Of a stretch of 64,000 nucleotides of DNA, positions 55,339-63,376 are shown piece by piece. The notes beneath the pieces were generated by a model that was not told the DNA's origin, searched no databases, and saw nothing but the letters and a program-made list of their open reading frames with translations. This DNA comes from Rhizobium cauense (GTDB taxonomy: Bacteria; Pseudomonadota; Alphaproteobacteria; Rhizobiales; Rhizobiaceae). Where the stretch lies: NCBI RefSeq assembly GCF_019511525.1, contig NZ_JAEUAT010000008.1, positions 124,001-188,000 on the forward strand, given 5' to 3'. The position numbers and the translations under genes were made by a program. Within the stretch, counting starts at the first letter, position 1. Each line of letters begins with the position of its first letter.

Positions 55339-56157
55339 ATGTCATCCGCATCTTCAGGTCCTATCGTTCTCATCGGTGCCGGCAACATGGGGGGCGCAAT
55401 GCTCTCCGGCTGGCTGAAGAGCGGAGTGGCCGGTTCTTCTATTGTCGTCATCGATCCCGGTCCGTCGGAGCAGATGATGAAAACGATCAGTGACGCCGGC
55501 GCCACGCACGTCACCTCTGCTCCGTCGGGGCTGACAGCGGGCGTTCTTTTCCTTGCTGTCAAGCCGCAGGTGATGGACGCCGTATTGCCTCCGGTCAAGG
55601 GAACAGTGGGGCCGGAGACCGTCGTCGTCTCCGTCGCGGCTGGCAAGACGCTGTCGTTCCTTGAAAAGCATCTCGGCGAAGCTGCGATGGTGCGCGCCAT
55701 GCCGAATACGCCTGCCATGGTCGGGCGTGGCGTCACGGGTGCGTTTGCCAATGCGCGCGTTACCGGTGCGCAGCGTGAGCAGGTTCACTCCCTCTTGCGT
55801 GTATCCGGTCCGGTCGAGTGGGTTCCGACCGAAGCCGACATCGATGCCGTCACGGCTCTGTCGGGAAGTGGACCCGCGTACGTGTTCTATCTCGTCGAGT
55901 GTATGGCAGAGGCAGGCCGTAAACTTGGCTTGCAGGCGGACCTTGCCATGCGCCTTGCACGGGAAACAGTCGCGGGGGCTGGTGAACTTTTGCACCAGTC
56001 CCCCGACGACGCCTCGCGCCTGCGCCAGAACGTAACCTCACCTGGTGGTACGACAGCTGCCGCACTGTCCGTTCTCATGGCGGAAGACGCGATGCAGCCG
56101 CTTTTCGACAAGGCCCTTGCCGCTGCGCGCAAGCGCGCCGAAGAGCTAGCCGGCTGA
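55339..56157 (+). CDS. proC: Pyrroline-5-carboxylate reductase
   Basis: The 272-residue protein has the NADPH-binding LIGAGNMGGAML (residues 9-20), AMPNTPAMVGRG, and the P5C reductase signature (PGGTTAAALSVL). It makes proline from pyrroline-5-carboxylate. It starts immediately after the YbjN stop, so they form an operon that continues into the tRNA-binding-domain gene 12 bases later. Confidence 0.95.
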   Translation: MSSASSGPIVLIGAGNMGGAMLSGWLKSGVAGSSIVVIDPGPSEQMMKTISDAGATHVTSAPSGLTAGVLFLAVKPQVMDAVLPPVKGTVGPETVVVSVAAGKTLSFLEKHLGEAAMVRAMPNTPAMVGRGVTGAFANARVTGAQREQVHSLLRVSGPVEWVPTEADIDAVTALSGSGPAYVFYLVECMAEAGRKLGLQADLAMRLARETVAGAGELLHQSPDDASRLRQNVTSPGGTTAAALSVLMAEDAMQPLFDKALAAARKRAEELAG

Positions 56158-56169
56158 GGACATAGAGAC

Positions 56170-56511
56170 ATGGCTGATGAAATCACGTACGGCGACTTCG
56201 AGCGTGTCGACATCCGCGTCGGCACGATTGTCGAGGCAAGCCCATTCCCGGAAGCCCGCAAGCCGGCTTTCAAGCTTGTAATCGACTTCGGGCCGGAAAT
56301 CGGCCTCAAGAAATCATCCGCCCAGATCACCGTACACTATACGCCTGAGAGCCTTGTCGGCCGGCAGGTGCTTGGCGTCGTGAACTTCCCGCCACGTCAG
56401 ATCGGCCCCGTCCGATCCGAAGTCCTGACCCTTGGCTTCGAGGACGAAGCGGGTGCCATCGTGCTCGCGGCAACCGACAAGCCCGTTCCGAACGGCAAGA
56501 AACTGATGTGA
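56170..56511 (+). CDS. tRNA-binding-domain protein (CsaA-like)
   Basis: The 113-residue protein is a stand-alone OB-fold tRNA-binding domain: DIRVGTIVEASPFPEARKPAFKL, then KKSSAQITVHYTPESLVGRQVLGVVNFPPRQIG (both quoted in part). Such proteins include CsaA, a chaperone-like export factor. Third gene of the ybjN-proC unit. Its stop abuts the convergent DUF1349 gene with no gap. Confidence 0.9.
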   Translation: MADEITYGDFERVDIRVGTIVEASPFPEARKPAFKLVIDFGPEIGLKKSSAQITVHYTPESLVGRQVLGVVNFPPRQIGPVRSEVLTLGFEDEAGAIVLAATDKPVPNGKKLM

Positions 56512-57093
56512 TCAGTGGATCTCGCGCGACAAAGGGTCGGTCAGCGAGAAATCATGGAATACGGCCTCGAAGCCCGATCGTTGCGGCGAGCAGAATGCTG
56601 GGCCGACGGCAACCTCGGCAAACGCCGGGTCAAACCATGCAAGTCGCGCCATGCGCCAGTCTCTCATGCGATCCGTTCTGTATTGGATGAACAAGGCATC
56701 GCCGTTTCGCGTCACGCGCACCCCCATACGCTCGAATGCGTGATCGAGCCGGAAGGCAGACCAGTCGGAGTTGCCGTTGGTCACGACGACGCTGAAATGC
56801 ATCGCGCCGTCGGTATATTCTATCCCGCACTTCATCCAATGTGTCGCGTCTGCACGGACCATCATGCCCGCCTGGTCATAGAGTTCCTCGTAACGTCCCG
56901 AGAAGGAAACTTCGGCGGTGAAGTCGCCTTGCCGCAACTGGTGCAGGAAGTGCCCGTCGTCGCGATGGAAGCCGTAGTAGGTCCCCTGCCAGAAATCGGT
57001 CTTTGAGCCTGACCATACATGCAAATCCTCGCCGCGCGTCTCAACGCGCGGGGGAGGGTTTATCCATGCCATTCGAGCCGTATCGATCGTCAT
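56512..57093 (-). CDS. DUF1349 domain protein
   Basis: The 193-residue protein is a beta-sandwich of the DUF1349 (concanavalin-like) type, with the hallmark TDFWQGTYYGFHRDDGHFL and EELYDQAGMMVRADATHWMKCGIEY (parts). The family appears with regulators and carbohydrate proteins but has no settled function. It is six bases downstream of the histidine-kinase gene and so is probably co-expressed. Confidence 0.82.
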   Translation of the reverse strand: MTIDTARMAWINPPPRVETRGEDLHVWSGSKTDFWQGTYYGFHRDDGHFLHQLRQGDFTAEVSFSGRYEELYDQAGMMVRADATHWMKCGIEYTDGAMHFSVVVTNGNSDWSAFRLDHAFERMGVRVTRNGDALFIQYRTDRMRDWRMARLAWFDPAFAEVAVGPAFCSPQRSGFEAVFHDFSLTDPLSREIH

Positions 57094-57099
57094 TTGTCC

Positions 57100-58479
57100 T
57101 CACGCAGGCAGGCGGACGGTCGCCCGCAGACCGCCGAGAGGGCTGTCGCCGAGGGTAACGTTGCCGCCGTGGCTTCGGGCAATGTCTCGGGCAATGGCAA
57201 GGCCGAGGCCTGTACCGGAGGCGTCGAGGTTTCGCGCCTCGTCGAGCCGGAAGAACGGCTTGAACACATCCTCGCGGCTCTTCTCCGGAATGCCCGGGCC
57301 GTCGTCATCAAAGGTGATTGTCAGCCATTTGGCACTGTGCTTGGCGTTGACGTCGAGGGTGTTGGCGTAACGACGCGCGTTCGAGGCGAGGTTCGTCACA
57401 AGACGCGTAAAGGCGTTTGGGCGCACCCGAATGTGGTCCTCGCCTTCGATGGAATAGGTCAGCGTCTTGCCGTCGTGGAGCTCGAAGTCAGCTTCGATCC
57501 TTGCGAAGACGTCGGTGAGCTTCATCTCGCCAACGTCCTCCTCAAGTTCGCTTCGCGCGAAGGCCATGTAGGCTTCGAGCATCGACTGCATATCGTTGAC
57601 GTCGTCGTTCATGCCGTGCAGATCGGGATTGTCTCCGGCCAACGCCAGTTGCAGCTTGAAGCGGGTCAGGATCGTGCGAAGGTCATGGCTCACCCCGGTC
57701 AGCATGGCCGTGCGCTGCTCCATCTGCCGTTCGATGCGCTCGCGCATGAGGATGAAGGCGAGGCCAGCTCGACGGACTTCATCTGCGCCGCGCGGATGGA
57801 AATTGTCGGCCTTCTGTCCCTTGCCGAAGCTTTCCGCTGCGTTTGCCAAGGCAAGGATCGGCCGGATCTGCCCTCGCAGGAACAGGATCGATATGCCGAT
57901 CAGGACTAGTGACGCGCCAACCATCCAGACGATGAAGATGTGCGTGTTCGATGCGTATGTCGTGCTGCGTTTCGCCAGCACGCGCAGGATCTTGTCTTCG
58001 AGCTTGATGCGGATCTCGACCAGATTGGAATCGCCCAGCGTGTCGATCCAAAAGGGACGTTTGATCTGGTCGCTGATCTCATCGCTCAGGATGCCGTCGA
58101 GGATGGAAAAGAACGGCTTGGTGCGTGGCGACGGCAGATCGCCGTTCGGCTCGATCGAGATCTGCAGGTTCATCTGGTCGCGGGCAATGCGCGTTACTTC
58201 GCTGTAGTCCGTATCCTGCGGGTAGGTCTCGATGATCTGGATGATCGCGGCAATGTCGCGGGTGACTGCCGCAGAGAGGCGCTGCGTCACCATCTGCCAG
58301 TGGCGTTCCATGAATACGGCAGCGACGACGGACTGCAGCAGCACCATGGGTATGATGATGATGAGAAGCGACCGGACGTAGAGGCCGGTCGGCAAATAGA
58401 GCCGCAGTCTGCGTATCATCGATCGCCATCCGCGGGCGGGCGATCGGTCGTCACGCCGAAGGGAGTCGAATGTCACCAT
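57100..58479 (-). CDS. Sensor histidine kinase, EnvZ-like
   Basis: The 459-residue protein has membrane segments at 36-56 and 180-201 around a periplasmic domain, HAMP (202-254), a phospho-acceptor box with H265 (TGVSHDLRTILTRFK) and a catalytic domain (NLASNARRYAN, DDGPGIPEKSRE, GTGLGLAIARDI). It partners the response regulator 28 bases upstream. The ATG at 58479 or at 58419 (residue 21) could be the start. Comparable kinases in Rhizobiales belong to the CenK/EnvZ type. Confidence 0.88.
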   Translation of the reverse strand: MVTFDSLRRDDRSPARGWRSMIRRLRLYLPTGLYVRSLLIIIIPMVLLQSVVAAVFMERHWQMVTQRLSAAVTRDIAAIIQIIETYPQDTDYSEVTRIARDQMNLQISIEPNGDLPSPRTKPFFSILDGILSDEISDQIKRPFWIDTLGDSNLVEIRIKLEDKILRVLAKRSTTYASNTHIFIVWMVGASLVLIGISILFLRGQIRPILALANAAESFGKGQKADNFHPRGADEVRRAGLAFILMRERIERQMEQRTAMLTGVSHDLRTILTRFKLQLALAGDNPDLHGMNDDVNDMQSMLEAYMAFARSELEEDVGEMKLTDVFARIEADFELHDGKTLTYSIEGEDHIRVRPNAFTRLVTNLASNARRYANTLDVNAKHSAKWLTITFDDDGPGIPEKSREDVFKPFFRLDEARNLDASGTGLGLAIARDIARSHGGNVTLGDSPLGGLRATVRLPA

Positions 58480-58507
58480 CTGGTCGCCGGTCCTGGGTTT
58501 ACGACTG

Positions 58508-59209
58508 TCAGTCGATGCTCAAGCGGTATCCTATACCACGAACCGTCTGCAGCCAGACCGGATTTGCGGGATCGTCTTCGATCTTGCGTCGCAGGCGATT
58601 GATCTGCACGTCGATGGTGCGTTCACCGACATCGACGTCATTGCCGATAAGTTCATGCCGCGGAATGGTGTCGCCGGCGCGCTTGGCAAACAGCAGCATG
58701 ATTTCCTGCTCGCGATCCGTCAGCCGGACAACCTCGGATGCTTTCTTGAGTTCCTTGCGCGTGAGGGAGAAGGTGTAAGGGCCGAACATCACCTGCTCGA
58801 TCTTCGGTGCATCGTTGGAAACGTTGCGACGCAAGATGTTGTTGACGCGCAGGACGAGCTCGCGCGGATCGAACGGCTTGGCAAGGTAGTCATCGGCGCC
58901 GGCCTCGAGGCCCTCGATGCGGCTGCCTGACTCCGCCAGTGCTGTCAGCATGATGATCGGTACATTCTTGATCGTGCGCAGGCCTCGGGTCACCTCGATT
59001 CCGGACTCGCCCGGCATCATCACGTCCATGATGATCAGGTCGAAATCCAAGCCGGTAAGCTTGCGTTGCGCTTCAGCACCGTCTGCAGCTACCGTCACCC
59101 TGAAGCCATTTTCGCTCAGATAGCGGTTGAGCAGGGCGCGGATACGCGTGTCGTCATCCACGACAAGCAAGTGCGCAGCATCGTCCGAAATCACTGTCTT
59201 TGTCGCCAT
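58508..59209 (-). CDS. OmpR-family response regulator (PetR/CenR-like)
   Basis: The 233-residue protein has a receiver domain (DDD near 18-20, phospho-acceptor D62 in LIIMDVMMPGESG, K in LAKPFDP) and a C-terminal winged helix (ERTIDVQINRLRRKIEDDP). It is encoded immediately after a MarR gene, the same order as petP-petR in Rhodobacter, where PetR is needed for cytochrome bc1 expression; CenR/OtpR of other Alphaproteobacteria are close relatives. Its stop and the kinase start are 28 bases apart. Confidence 0.92.
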   Translation of the reverse strand: MATKTVISDDAAHLLVVDDDTRIRALLNRYLSENGFRVTVAADGAEAQRKLTGLDFDLIIMDVMMPGESGIEVTRGLRTIKNVPIIMLTALAESGSRIEGLEAGADDYLAKPFDPRELVLRVNNILRRNVSNDAPKIEQVMFGPYTFSLTRKELKKASEVVRLTDREQEIMLLFAKRAGDTIPRHELIGNDVDVGERTIDVQINRLRRKIEDDPANPVWLQTVRGIGYRLSID

Positions 59210-59707
59210 TCAGTCTGCTCTCGAGTTCTGTCTGTTGCGCATGCCTCTCAGGAAAGCCTTTATGCCTTCCCGCATCTCCGGAGAAGCCCCGTCGAATGCT
59301 CTCTCAATACGGCGCGATTGCGGCTCCGCCAGAGCAAGAGCCAGCTCTCGCCCCATCTTTGTTGGATAGAGCTTGCGCTGCCGCCTGTCTTCAGGCCCTG
59401 CAATCTGACGAATATACCCCGAATCGATGAGTTGTTTGAGCACTCTTGCGAGACTCTGCTTGGTAATCTTCAATGTATCCAGCAGATCGGCAACGGTCAT
59501 GCCGGGGTTGCGGTTAACGAAATGCACGACGCGGTGGTGTGCCCGCCCGAAACCGATCTCCGCAAGGATAGCGTCCGGGTCGGAAACGAAGTCGCGATAG
59601 GAGAAAAACAGAAGCTCGATGATCTCGAAATCGATGGTTTCCGAGTTTTCCAACGGCATATCGAGCAGTTCGGGCTTGCCCGCCTTCGGGCTCGTCTGTC
59701 GTGCCAA
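59210..59707 (-). CDS. MarR-family regulator (PetP-like)
   Basis: The 165-residue protein has the winged helix of MarR (HRVVHFVNRNPGMTVADLLDTLKITKQSLARVLKQL in parts, then EDRRQRKLYPTKMG). A TTG start at 59707 is chosen: AAGGGAG lies eight bases upstream; the ATG at 59659 has no ribosome-binding site, and a longer frame to 59869 lacks similarity. The TGA and the ATG of the next gene are adjacent (TGAATG), so the two regulators are translated together. Confidence 0.82.
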   Translation of the reverse strand: MARQTSPKAGKPELLDMPLENSETIDFEIIELLFFSYRDFVSDPDAILAEIGFGRAHHRVVHFVNRNPGMTVADLLDTLKITKQSLARVLKQLIDSGYIRQIAGPEDRRQRKLYPTKMGRELALALAEPQSRRIERAFDGASPEMREGIKAFLRGMRNRQNSRAD

Positions 59708-60107
59708 TTTGGCATCTCCCTTCTTGTTGCGCAGTTTCGGGAAAGGCCCTTCGCTGTTGCTGGCAGGCGCAATTTCCACTGGAAACGGCCTGTCTTCGCA
59801 AACTCCATCCAAAATGCGTAATTTCCCCTGCGTGAGTGGATAAAACGTATTGGGGGCAACAATCAACAAGAATGGCGCGCCGGCGCTAGAGGAGTGCGAA
59901 CTAGCTTAGTTCGACCGACCAATTTGGACGGCGAAATCTCCTCGGCAGCAGTTATCGTTTCAGAGGCTTGGCGCAGGAGCTCATGGCAATCGGCAAGGCG
60001 TTGACGACGCAGTAAAGAGTCCAACCGACCACTAGAGCGAACGACCGACCTGGCTCTGGGAACGGTCGGGCTCGCTGAGCGCCCCGACCGCATTCCCAGC
60101 GAAGCTG
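59708..60107. other. 400-base region upstream of the MarR gene
   Basis: It carries the MarR promoter and, near 60058-60097, a GC-rich hairpin (GGGAA-CGGTCGGG with CCCCGACCG-CATTCCC) after the stop of the gly-rich protein gene. No U-tract follows it. CGACCGACC recurs three times (near 59911, 60027 and 60043 by inspection). Nothing else is recognisable. Confidence 0.5.
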
Positions 60108-60374
60108 TTACCTTGCGCGAGCAGCAACCGCACCGACGATCGTCGAGAGGATCCCGCCACCGATCAACCCGCCGATACCGTCGGCAATGAGGCCGGTCAT
60201 TGCAGCTTCGCCGCCGACCATGCTTAGCAGCATGCCGCCGCCGATGCCGCCGATCGCACCGGCGATCGTCCGCGCAACGGCATTGATTGCAACCTGCTTC
60301 AGGGCGCCGCTTGCAACATTGCCGCCGACTGCGCCCGCTATCGCTTGTGTGATGATTGGCAATAAGGCTTCCAT
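60108..60374 (-). CDS. Glycine-rich small membrane protein
   Basis: The 88-residue protein is almost wholly glycine-zipper-like hydrophobic sequence (GGIGGGMLL, GGLIGGGILSTIVGAV), with two or more membrane-spanning stretches and no signal peptide cleavage site. Its ATG has GGAGG-type sequence (GAAGGAGGGAAATC). No family is recognised; it could be a small inner-membrane or channel-like peptide. Confidence 0.6.
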   Translation of the reverse strand: MEALLPIITQAIAGAVGGNVASGALKQVAINAVARTIAGAIGGIGGGMLLSMVGGEAAMTGLIADGIGGLIGGGILSTIVGAVAARAR

Positions 60375-60564
60375 GATTTCCCTCCTTCATGTCTCCTCAA
60401 ACGCCACCGCCGGCTGCGCTATCCTATGGGATAAGCAGCCATACAGGCGATCCGACGTCCGACCAGGAGCGGGGATATCGACTGAATTTCAGTATTTTAT
60501 CATGAGTGAATGTTAAGTGGAATGGAGAGCAACCCATAGGCGAGAATTTTCCTTCCTACGCTCC

Positions 60565-60594
60565 CCAACAAAAAAGGCGCCCGAAGGCGCCTTT
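60565..60594 (-). terminator. Rho-independent terminator of the SH3-domain gene
   Basis: On the minus strand AAAGGCGCC and GGCGCCTTT form a 9-bp stem with a CGAA-type four-base loop, followed by TTTTTTGTTGG, 18 bases after the stop. Confidence 0.85.
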
Positions 60595-60611
60595 CTCGAT
60601 CCGGTTCATCC

Positions 60612-61223
60612 CTAGTTGTAGACGTAGACGATGCGACGCGTGCCGGGATCCACGAGGACGGGCTGATCGTTGATGCGAACATATCGGTACTGGTAGTCGG
60701 GGATCTCCTGGAAGGTAACGTCGCCGGGTATCGATGCACCGACGACGACATCGCCACCGAGGCGCACGGTCTGGCCGGGATTGGTCTGGACGTAGGTCGT
60801 GACCGTTTCAGGCGGCGTGATGGCTTCTACGGAGCCGACGGGGCCTAACAATTCGTCGCCCGGAGCAGGATCGGCGGGTGCAACGCTCGCGGTGCTTTCA
60901 TAGGTTACGACGGGAACGCCAAGATCGGATTGATGCTGTTCGACAATGACCTGGCTACCGCCGTGGTCAACCTGCAGATACTCGGCATAGACCCAACCGC
61001 GGACGCCGTTGACATCGACGCGGCACCAGCGGCTGCCTTCGATGCAGCCATCAAGAACTGTCTGGGATCCGCGCGTCGCAATGCCGACGGAAGGATACTG
61101 GGGACCTGGGCCTGCACGAACATTCAGATCGTTGATGGCCGTGGCAACCATTTCCGCCTGGGCAAGACCGGCGCTTCCCACGACGATCGCGCCAGCCAGG
61201 AACAGATTTCGCTTCAAGGTCAT
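60612..61223 (-). CDS. Exported SH3-domain protein with DUF1236-like C-terminus
   Basis: The 203-residue protein has a signal peptide (residues 1-23, AQA-EM), a bacterial SH3 domain (about 25-80; VRAGPGPQYPSVG, WCRVDVNGVRGWVYAEYL), a linker, and a C-terminal region (PDYQYRYVRINDQPVLVDPGTRRIVYV) characteristic of DUF1236. It probably binds peptidoglycan or an envelope partner. AAGGAG lies seven bases before the ATG. Two near-copies of AAACGTTTACC are found upstream (about 61255 and 61300). Confidence 0.82.
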   Translation of the reverse strand: MTLKRNLFLAGAIVVGSAGLAQAEMVATAINDLNVRAGPGPQYPSVGIATRGSQTVLDGCIEGSRWCRVDVNGVRGWVYAEYLQVDHGGSQVIVEQHQSDLGVPVVTYESTASVAPADPAPGDELLGPVGSVEAITPPETVTTYVQTNPGQTVRLGGDVVVGASIPGDVTFQEIPDYQYRYVRINDQPVLVDPGTRRIVYVYN

Positions 61224-61441
61224 CTCGTTTCTCCTTGTTAAGTACAGGCAGGTAACGTTTGGTTGATGGCGATGTTCCCGGGCGGAGGCCTGGCCCGGTA
61301 AACGTTTGTATCGATATGTTAAATTTCACTGCGTGGGTCTATCGACACATCCAGCCCAGACTGTGTGTTCAACAAATCGCGGGCTGCGCGACCCGATATT
61401 TCGGACTATAGGAACACAGGCAAGAGACAAGCGAGGCACCC

Positions 61442-62089
61442 ATGGGCATGCTGCAGGCCGGTATCATTCCGGTAACACCCTTTCAGCAGAACTGCACGAT
61501 TCTGTTCGATCCGGAGACGAAGGAGGGGGTCGTGGTCGATCCCGGCGGGGATGTGCCGGCAATCCTTGAGGCCATCGCGGCGAATGGATTCAAGATAAAG
61601 GAAATCTGGCTGACGCACGGTCATCTTGACCACGCCGGAGGAGCCAAGGAGCTCAAGGAAGCTCTGAATATCGATATCGTTGGTCCGCATGAGGACGATC
61701 TTCCTCTGCTGCAACGGATCGAAACGCAGTCTCAAAAATATGGCTTGCCGCCCGGCATGCAGAACGTCGTTCCGGACCGCTGGCTGAAAGACGGCGAGAA
61801 GGTTTCGTTCGGCGCCCACGAGTTCGAGGTTTACCATACCCCCGGCCACGCGCCCGGACATGTCATCTATTTCAATCGTGCCCAGAATTTCGCCCATCTC
61901 GGCGACGTGCTTTTCAACGGATCGATAGGACGGACGGATCTGCCGGGTGGCGATCATCAGCAACTTCTCGATTCGATCCGCGACAAGGTGCTGCCGCTTG
62001 GTGACGACGTCGGCTTTATTTGCGGGCACGGGCCAGGCAGCCGGATCGGCGACGAGCGTCGCAGCAATCCCTTCCTTCAGGGGATCTGA
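61442..62089 (+). CDS. MBL-fold metallo-hydrolase (glyoxalase II-like)
   Basis: The 215-residue protein has the zinc motif THGHLDHAGG (residues 58-67) and later the HTPGHAPGHV, GDVLFNGSIGRTDLPGGD and GHGPGS stretches of GloB-type hydrolases (YcbL branch). A thioesterase role is likely; persulfide dioxygenase cannot be excluded. The ATG at 61442 follows a GAGGCACC box. It stands alone, convergent with the BA14K gene. Confidence 0.88.
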   Translation: MGMLQAGIIPVTPFQQNCTILFDPETKEGVVVDPGGDVPAILEAIAANGFKIKEIWLTHGHLDHAGGAKELKEALNIDIVGPHEDDLPLLQRIETQSQKYGLPPGMQNVVPDRWLKDGEKVSFGAHEFEVYHTPGHAPGHVIYFNRAQNFAHLGDVLFNGSIGRTDLPGGDHQQLLDSIRDKVLPLGDDVGFICGHGPGSRIGDERRSNPFLQGI

Positions 62090-62091
62090 AT

Positions 62092-62121
62092 AAAAAGGAG
62101 CGCCGCTAAAAGCAGCGCTCC
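62092..62121 (-). terminator. Rho-independent terminator of the BA14K-type gene
   Basis: On the minus strand GGAGCGCTGCT and AGCGGCGCTCC form an 11-bp stem with one mismatch, followed by TTTTTAT. It lies 26 bases after the stop of the gene at 62147 and immediately after the stop of the plus-strand gene. Confidence 0.8.
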
Positions 62122-62146
62122 ATATGCAATGATGTTACGGGATCAA

Positions 62147-62554
62147 TCAGCCGGCCGTGCAGAAATGGCTGCGGCCGTCGTAGCCGATATAGGTGCCGCT
62201 ACGCGGGTCGAACGAGCGGTAGCGATAGGAGCAATAGCGTTCCCACTGCGGAGTCCACGGTTCGACGTCGGCAACCGGGCGATAGTAGCGCGGCGGCGGA
62301 GCGCGATAGACCGGAGCAGCTTCGTATTCCGGCTCGTAGGGCGGGTCGATGTAGCGCGGTTCGTCATAGCGCGGCGCACTCGCGATGGCGGAACCAACAA
62401 TCAGGCCGGTCGCCAGGCCAACAGCGCCACCGACGAGCGCATCATCGCTGTGGTGGTGGCGACGCCAGTCACCGGCGGACGCAACGCTGATCGACGATAC
62501 GGTGAGGGCAGCGGCTGTTGCCGTCATGAGGAGCGTTTTCGCGAGCCTGTTCAT
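62147..62554 (-). CDS. BA14K-like exported protein
   Basis: The 135-residue protein has a signal peptide (residues 1-27, ASA), a Gly-rich hydrophobic zipper (ALVGGAVGLATGLIVGSAI), a Pro/Tyr-rich linker and a C-terminal BA14K motif (YCSYRYRSFDPRSGTYIGYDG, ending FC). The family is named after a Brucella antigen with lectin-like properties. It is envelope-located by inference. A good terminator follows. Confidence 0.82.
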   Translation of the reverse strand: MNRLAKTLLMTATAAALTVSSISVASAGDWRRHHHSDDALVGGAVGLATGLIVGSAIASAPRYDEPRYIDPPYEPEYEAAPVYRAPPPRYYRPVADVEPWTPQWERYCSYRYRSFDPRSGTYIGYDGRSHFCTAG

Positions 62555-62641
62555 TTATCTTTCCCTGTTTAAAACCGATTCCGGTTCTGCACCTTGATGA
62601 TGGCAAGGTAAGGGCTGCGATCTGAATGCAGGCTGAATGAC

Positions 62642-62663
62642 AAAACCCGGCATTGCTGCCGGG
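62642..62663 (-). terminator. Rho-independent terminator of the cold-shock gene
   Basis: CCCGGCA and TGCCGGG form a 7-bp stem with a GCAA loop on the minus strand, followed by TTTTG. It lies about 35 bases downstream of the stop. Confidence 0.75.
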
Positions 62664-62695
62664 CTTCGCCTGAATTGAAAGCTTTGGCTGGAGGT

Positions 62696-62911
62696 TCAGC
62701 CTGCGATCTGCAGGTTGACGGCCTTGGGGCCCTTGCCGCGGCGATCCGGCTCCGTATCGAAGCTAACCTTCTGATTCTCCGTCAGCCCGGCCAAGCCAGA
62801 AGCCTGAACGGCAGAAATATGAACAAAGATGTCGGCGCCGCCCTTGTCCGGCTTGATAAAGCCAAAACCTTTGTCGGTATTGAAGAATTTTACAGTGCCA
62901 GTCTCGGCCAT
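62696..62911 (-). CDS. Cold-shock protein (CspA family)
   Basis: The 71-residue protein is a single cold-shock domain with RNP1 KGFGFI (residues 14-19) and RNP2 DIFVHI (about 28-33). It binds single-stranded RNA and acts as an RNA chaperone. AAAGGACC lies six bases before the ATG. The long upstream region probably holds an untranslated leader, as usual for the family. Confidence 0.95.
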   Translation of the reverse strand: MAETGTVKFFNTDKGFGFIKPDKGGADIFVHISAVQASGLAGLTENQKVSFDTEPDRRGKGPKAVNLQIAG

Positions 62912-63376
62912 GCGTCAGGTCCTTTTATCTCCGCCCGCCATCCACACGGGCAGCATCACTGTTAATGCCTCCTCTCGGAGACGTTTGCAGGCAATTGTTG
63001 AAATGTGAGAAAAAGGTCCCCTCTAGCCCAACCGCGTTCACCACGGGACTGATGCCCGCTTTTTCGGAACTGGTTGACCGGAATATTAGCGTTTCCGGCG
63101 CGCACATTCTCAAGGACTTCCCATGCTCGCAAAATGCCCGAACACGGTGAGAGTGCTGCGATTATTAAATTTTGGCAAGCAAAAGTTTTTTAACGCGTTC
63201 ATGCTCGCAGGCACCCAGGGACTGCATTTTTGCGCGTCAGGAGCAAAATTTTGGTCGTCCAGCGCCAAGGATTAACGCTTTATATCGTTGGCAATATAGT
63301 TTGGGAGCAGATTTTGCCAAAAATGCAACGCTAGCGCGACTGCGTAAAAGCTAAAGTTTTTTTCATTTCCGGCAGT
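62912..63376. other. 465-base region upstream of the cold-shock gene
   Basis: The proximal 150 bases contain a GCCCG/CGGGC hairpin (62936-62955 approx.) and probably the untranslated leader. Bases 63150-63370 are clearly more AT-rich than the rest of the window, with runs such as AAAGTTTTTT and several TTTTGCCAAAA-like motifs, without an ORF or RNA I can assign. A 62-codon ORF at 62925-63113 lacks a family and looks incidental. Confidence 0.5.

Noticed and set aside
62925-63113. 62-codon ORF upstream of the cold-shock gene
   Set aside because: It lies in the expected leader region and has no recognisable family or ribosome-binding site.
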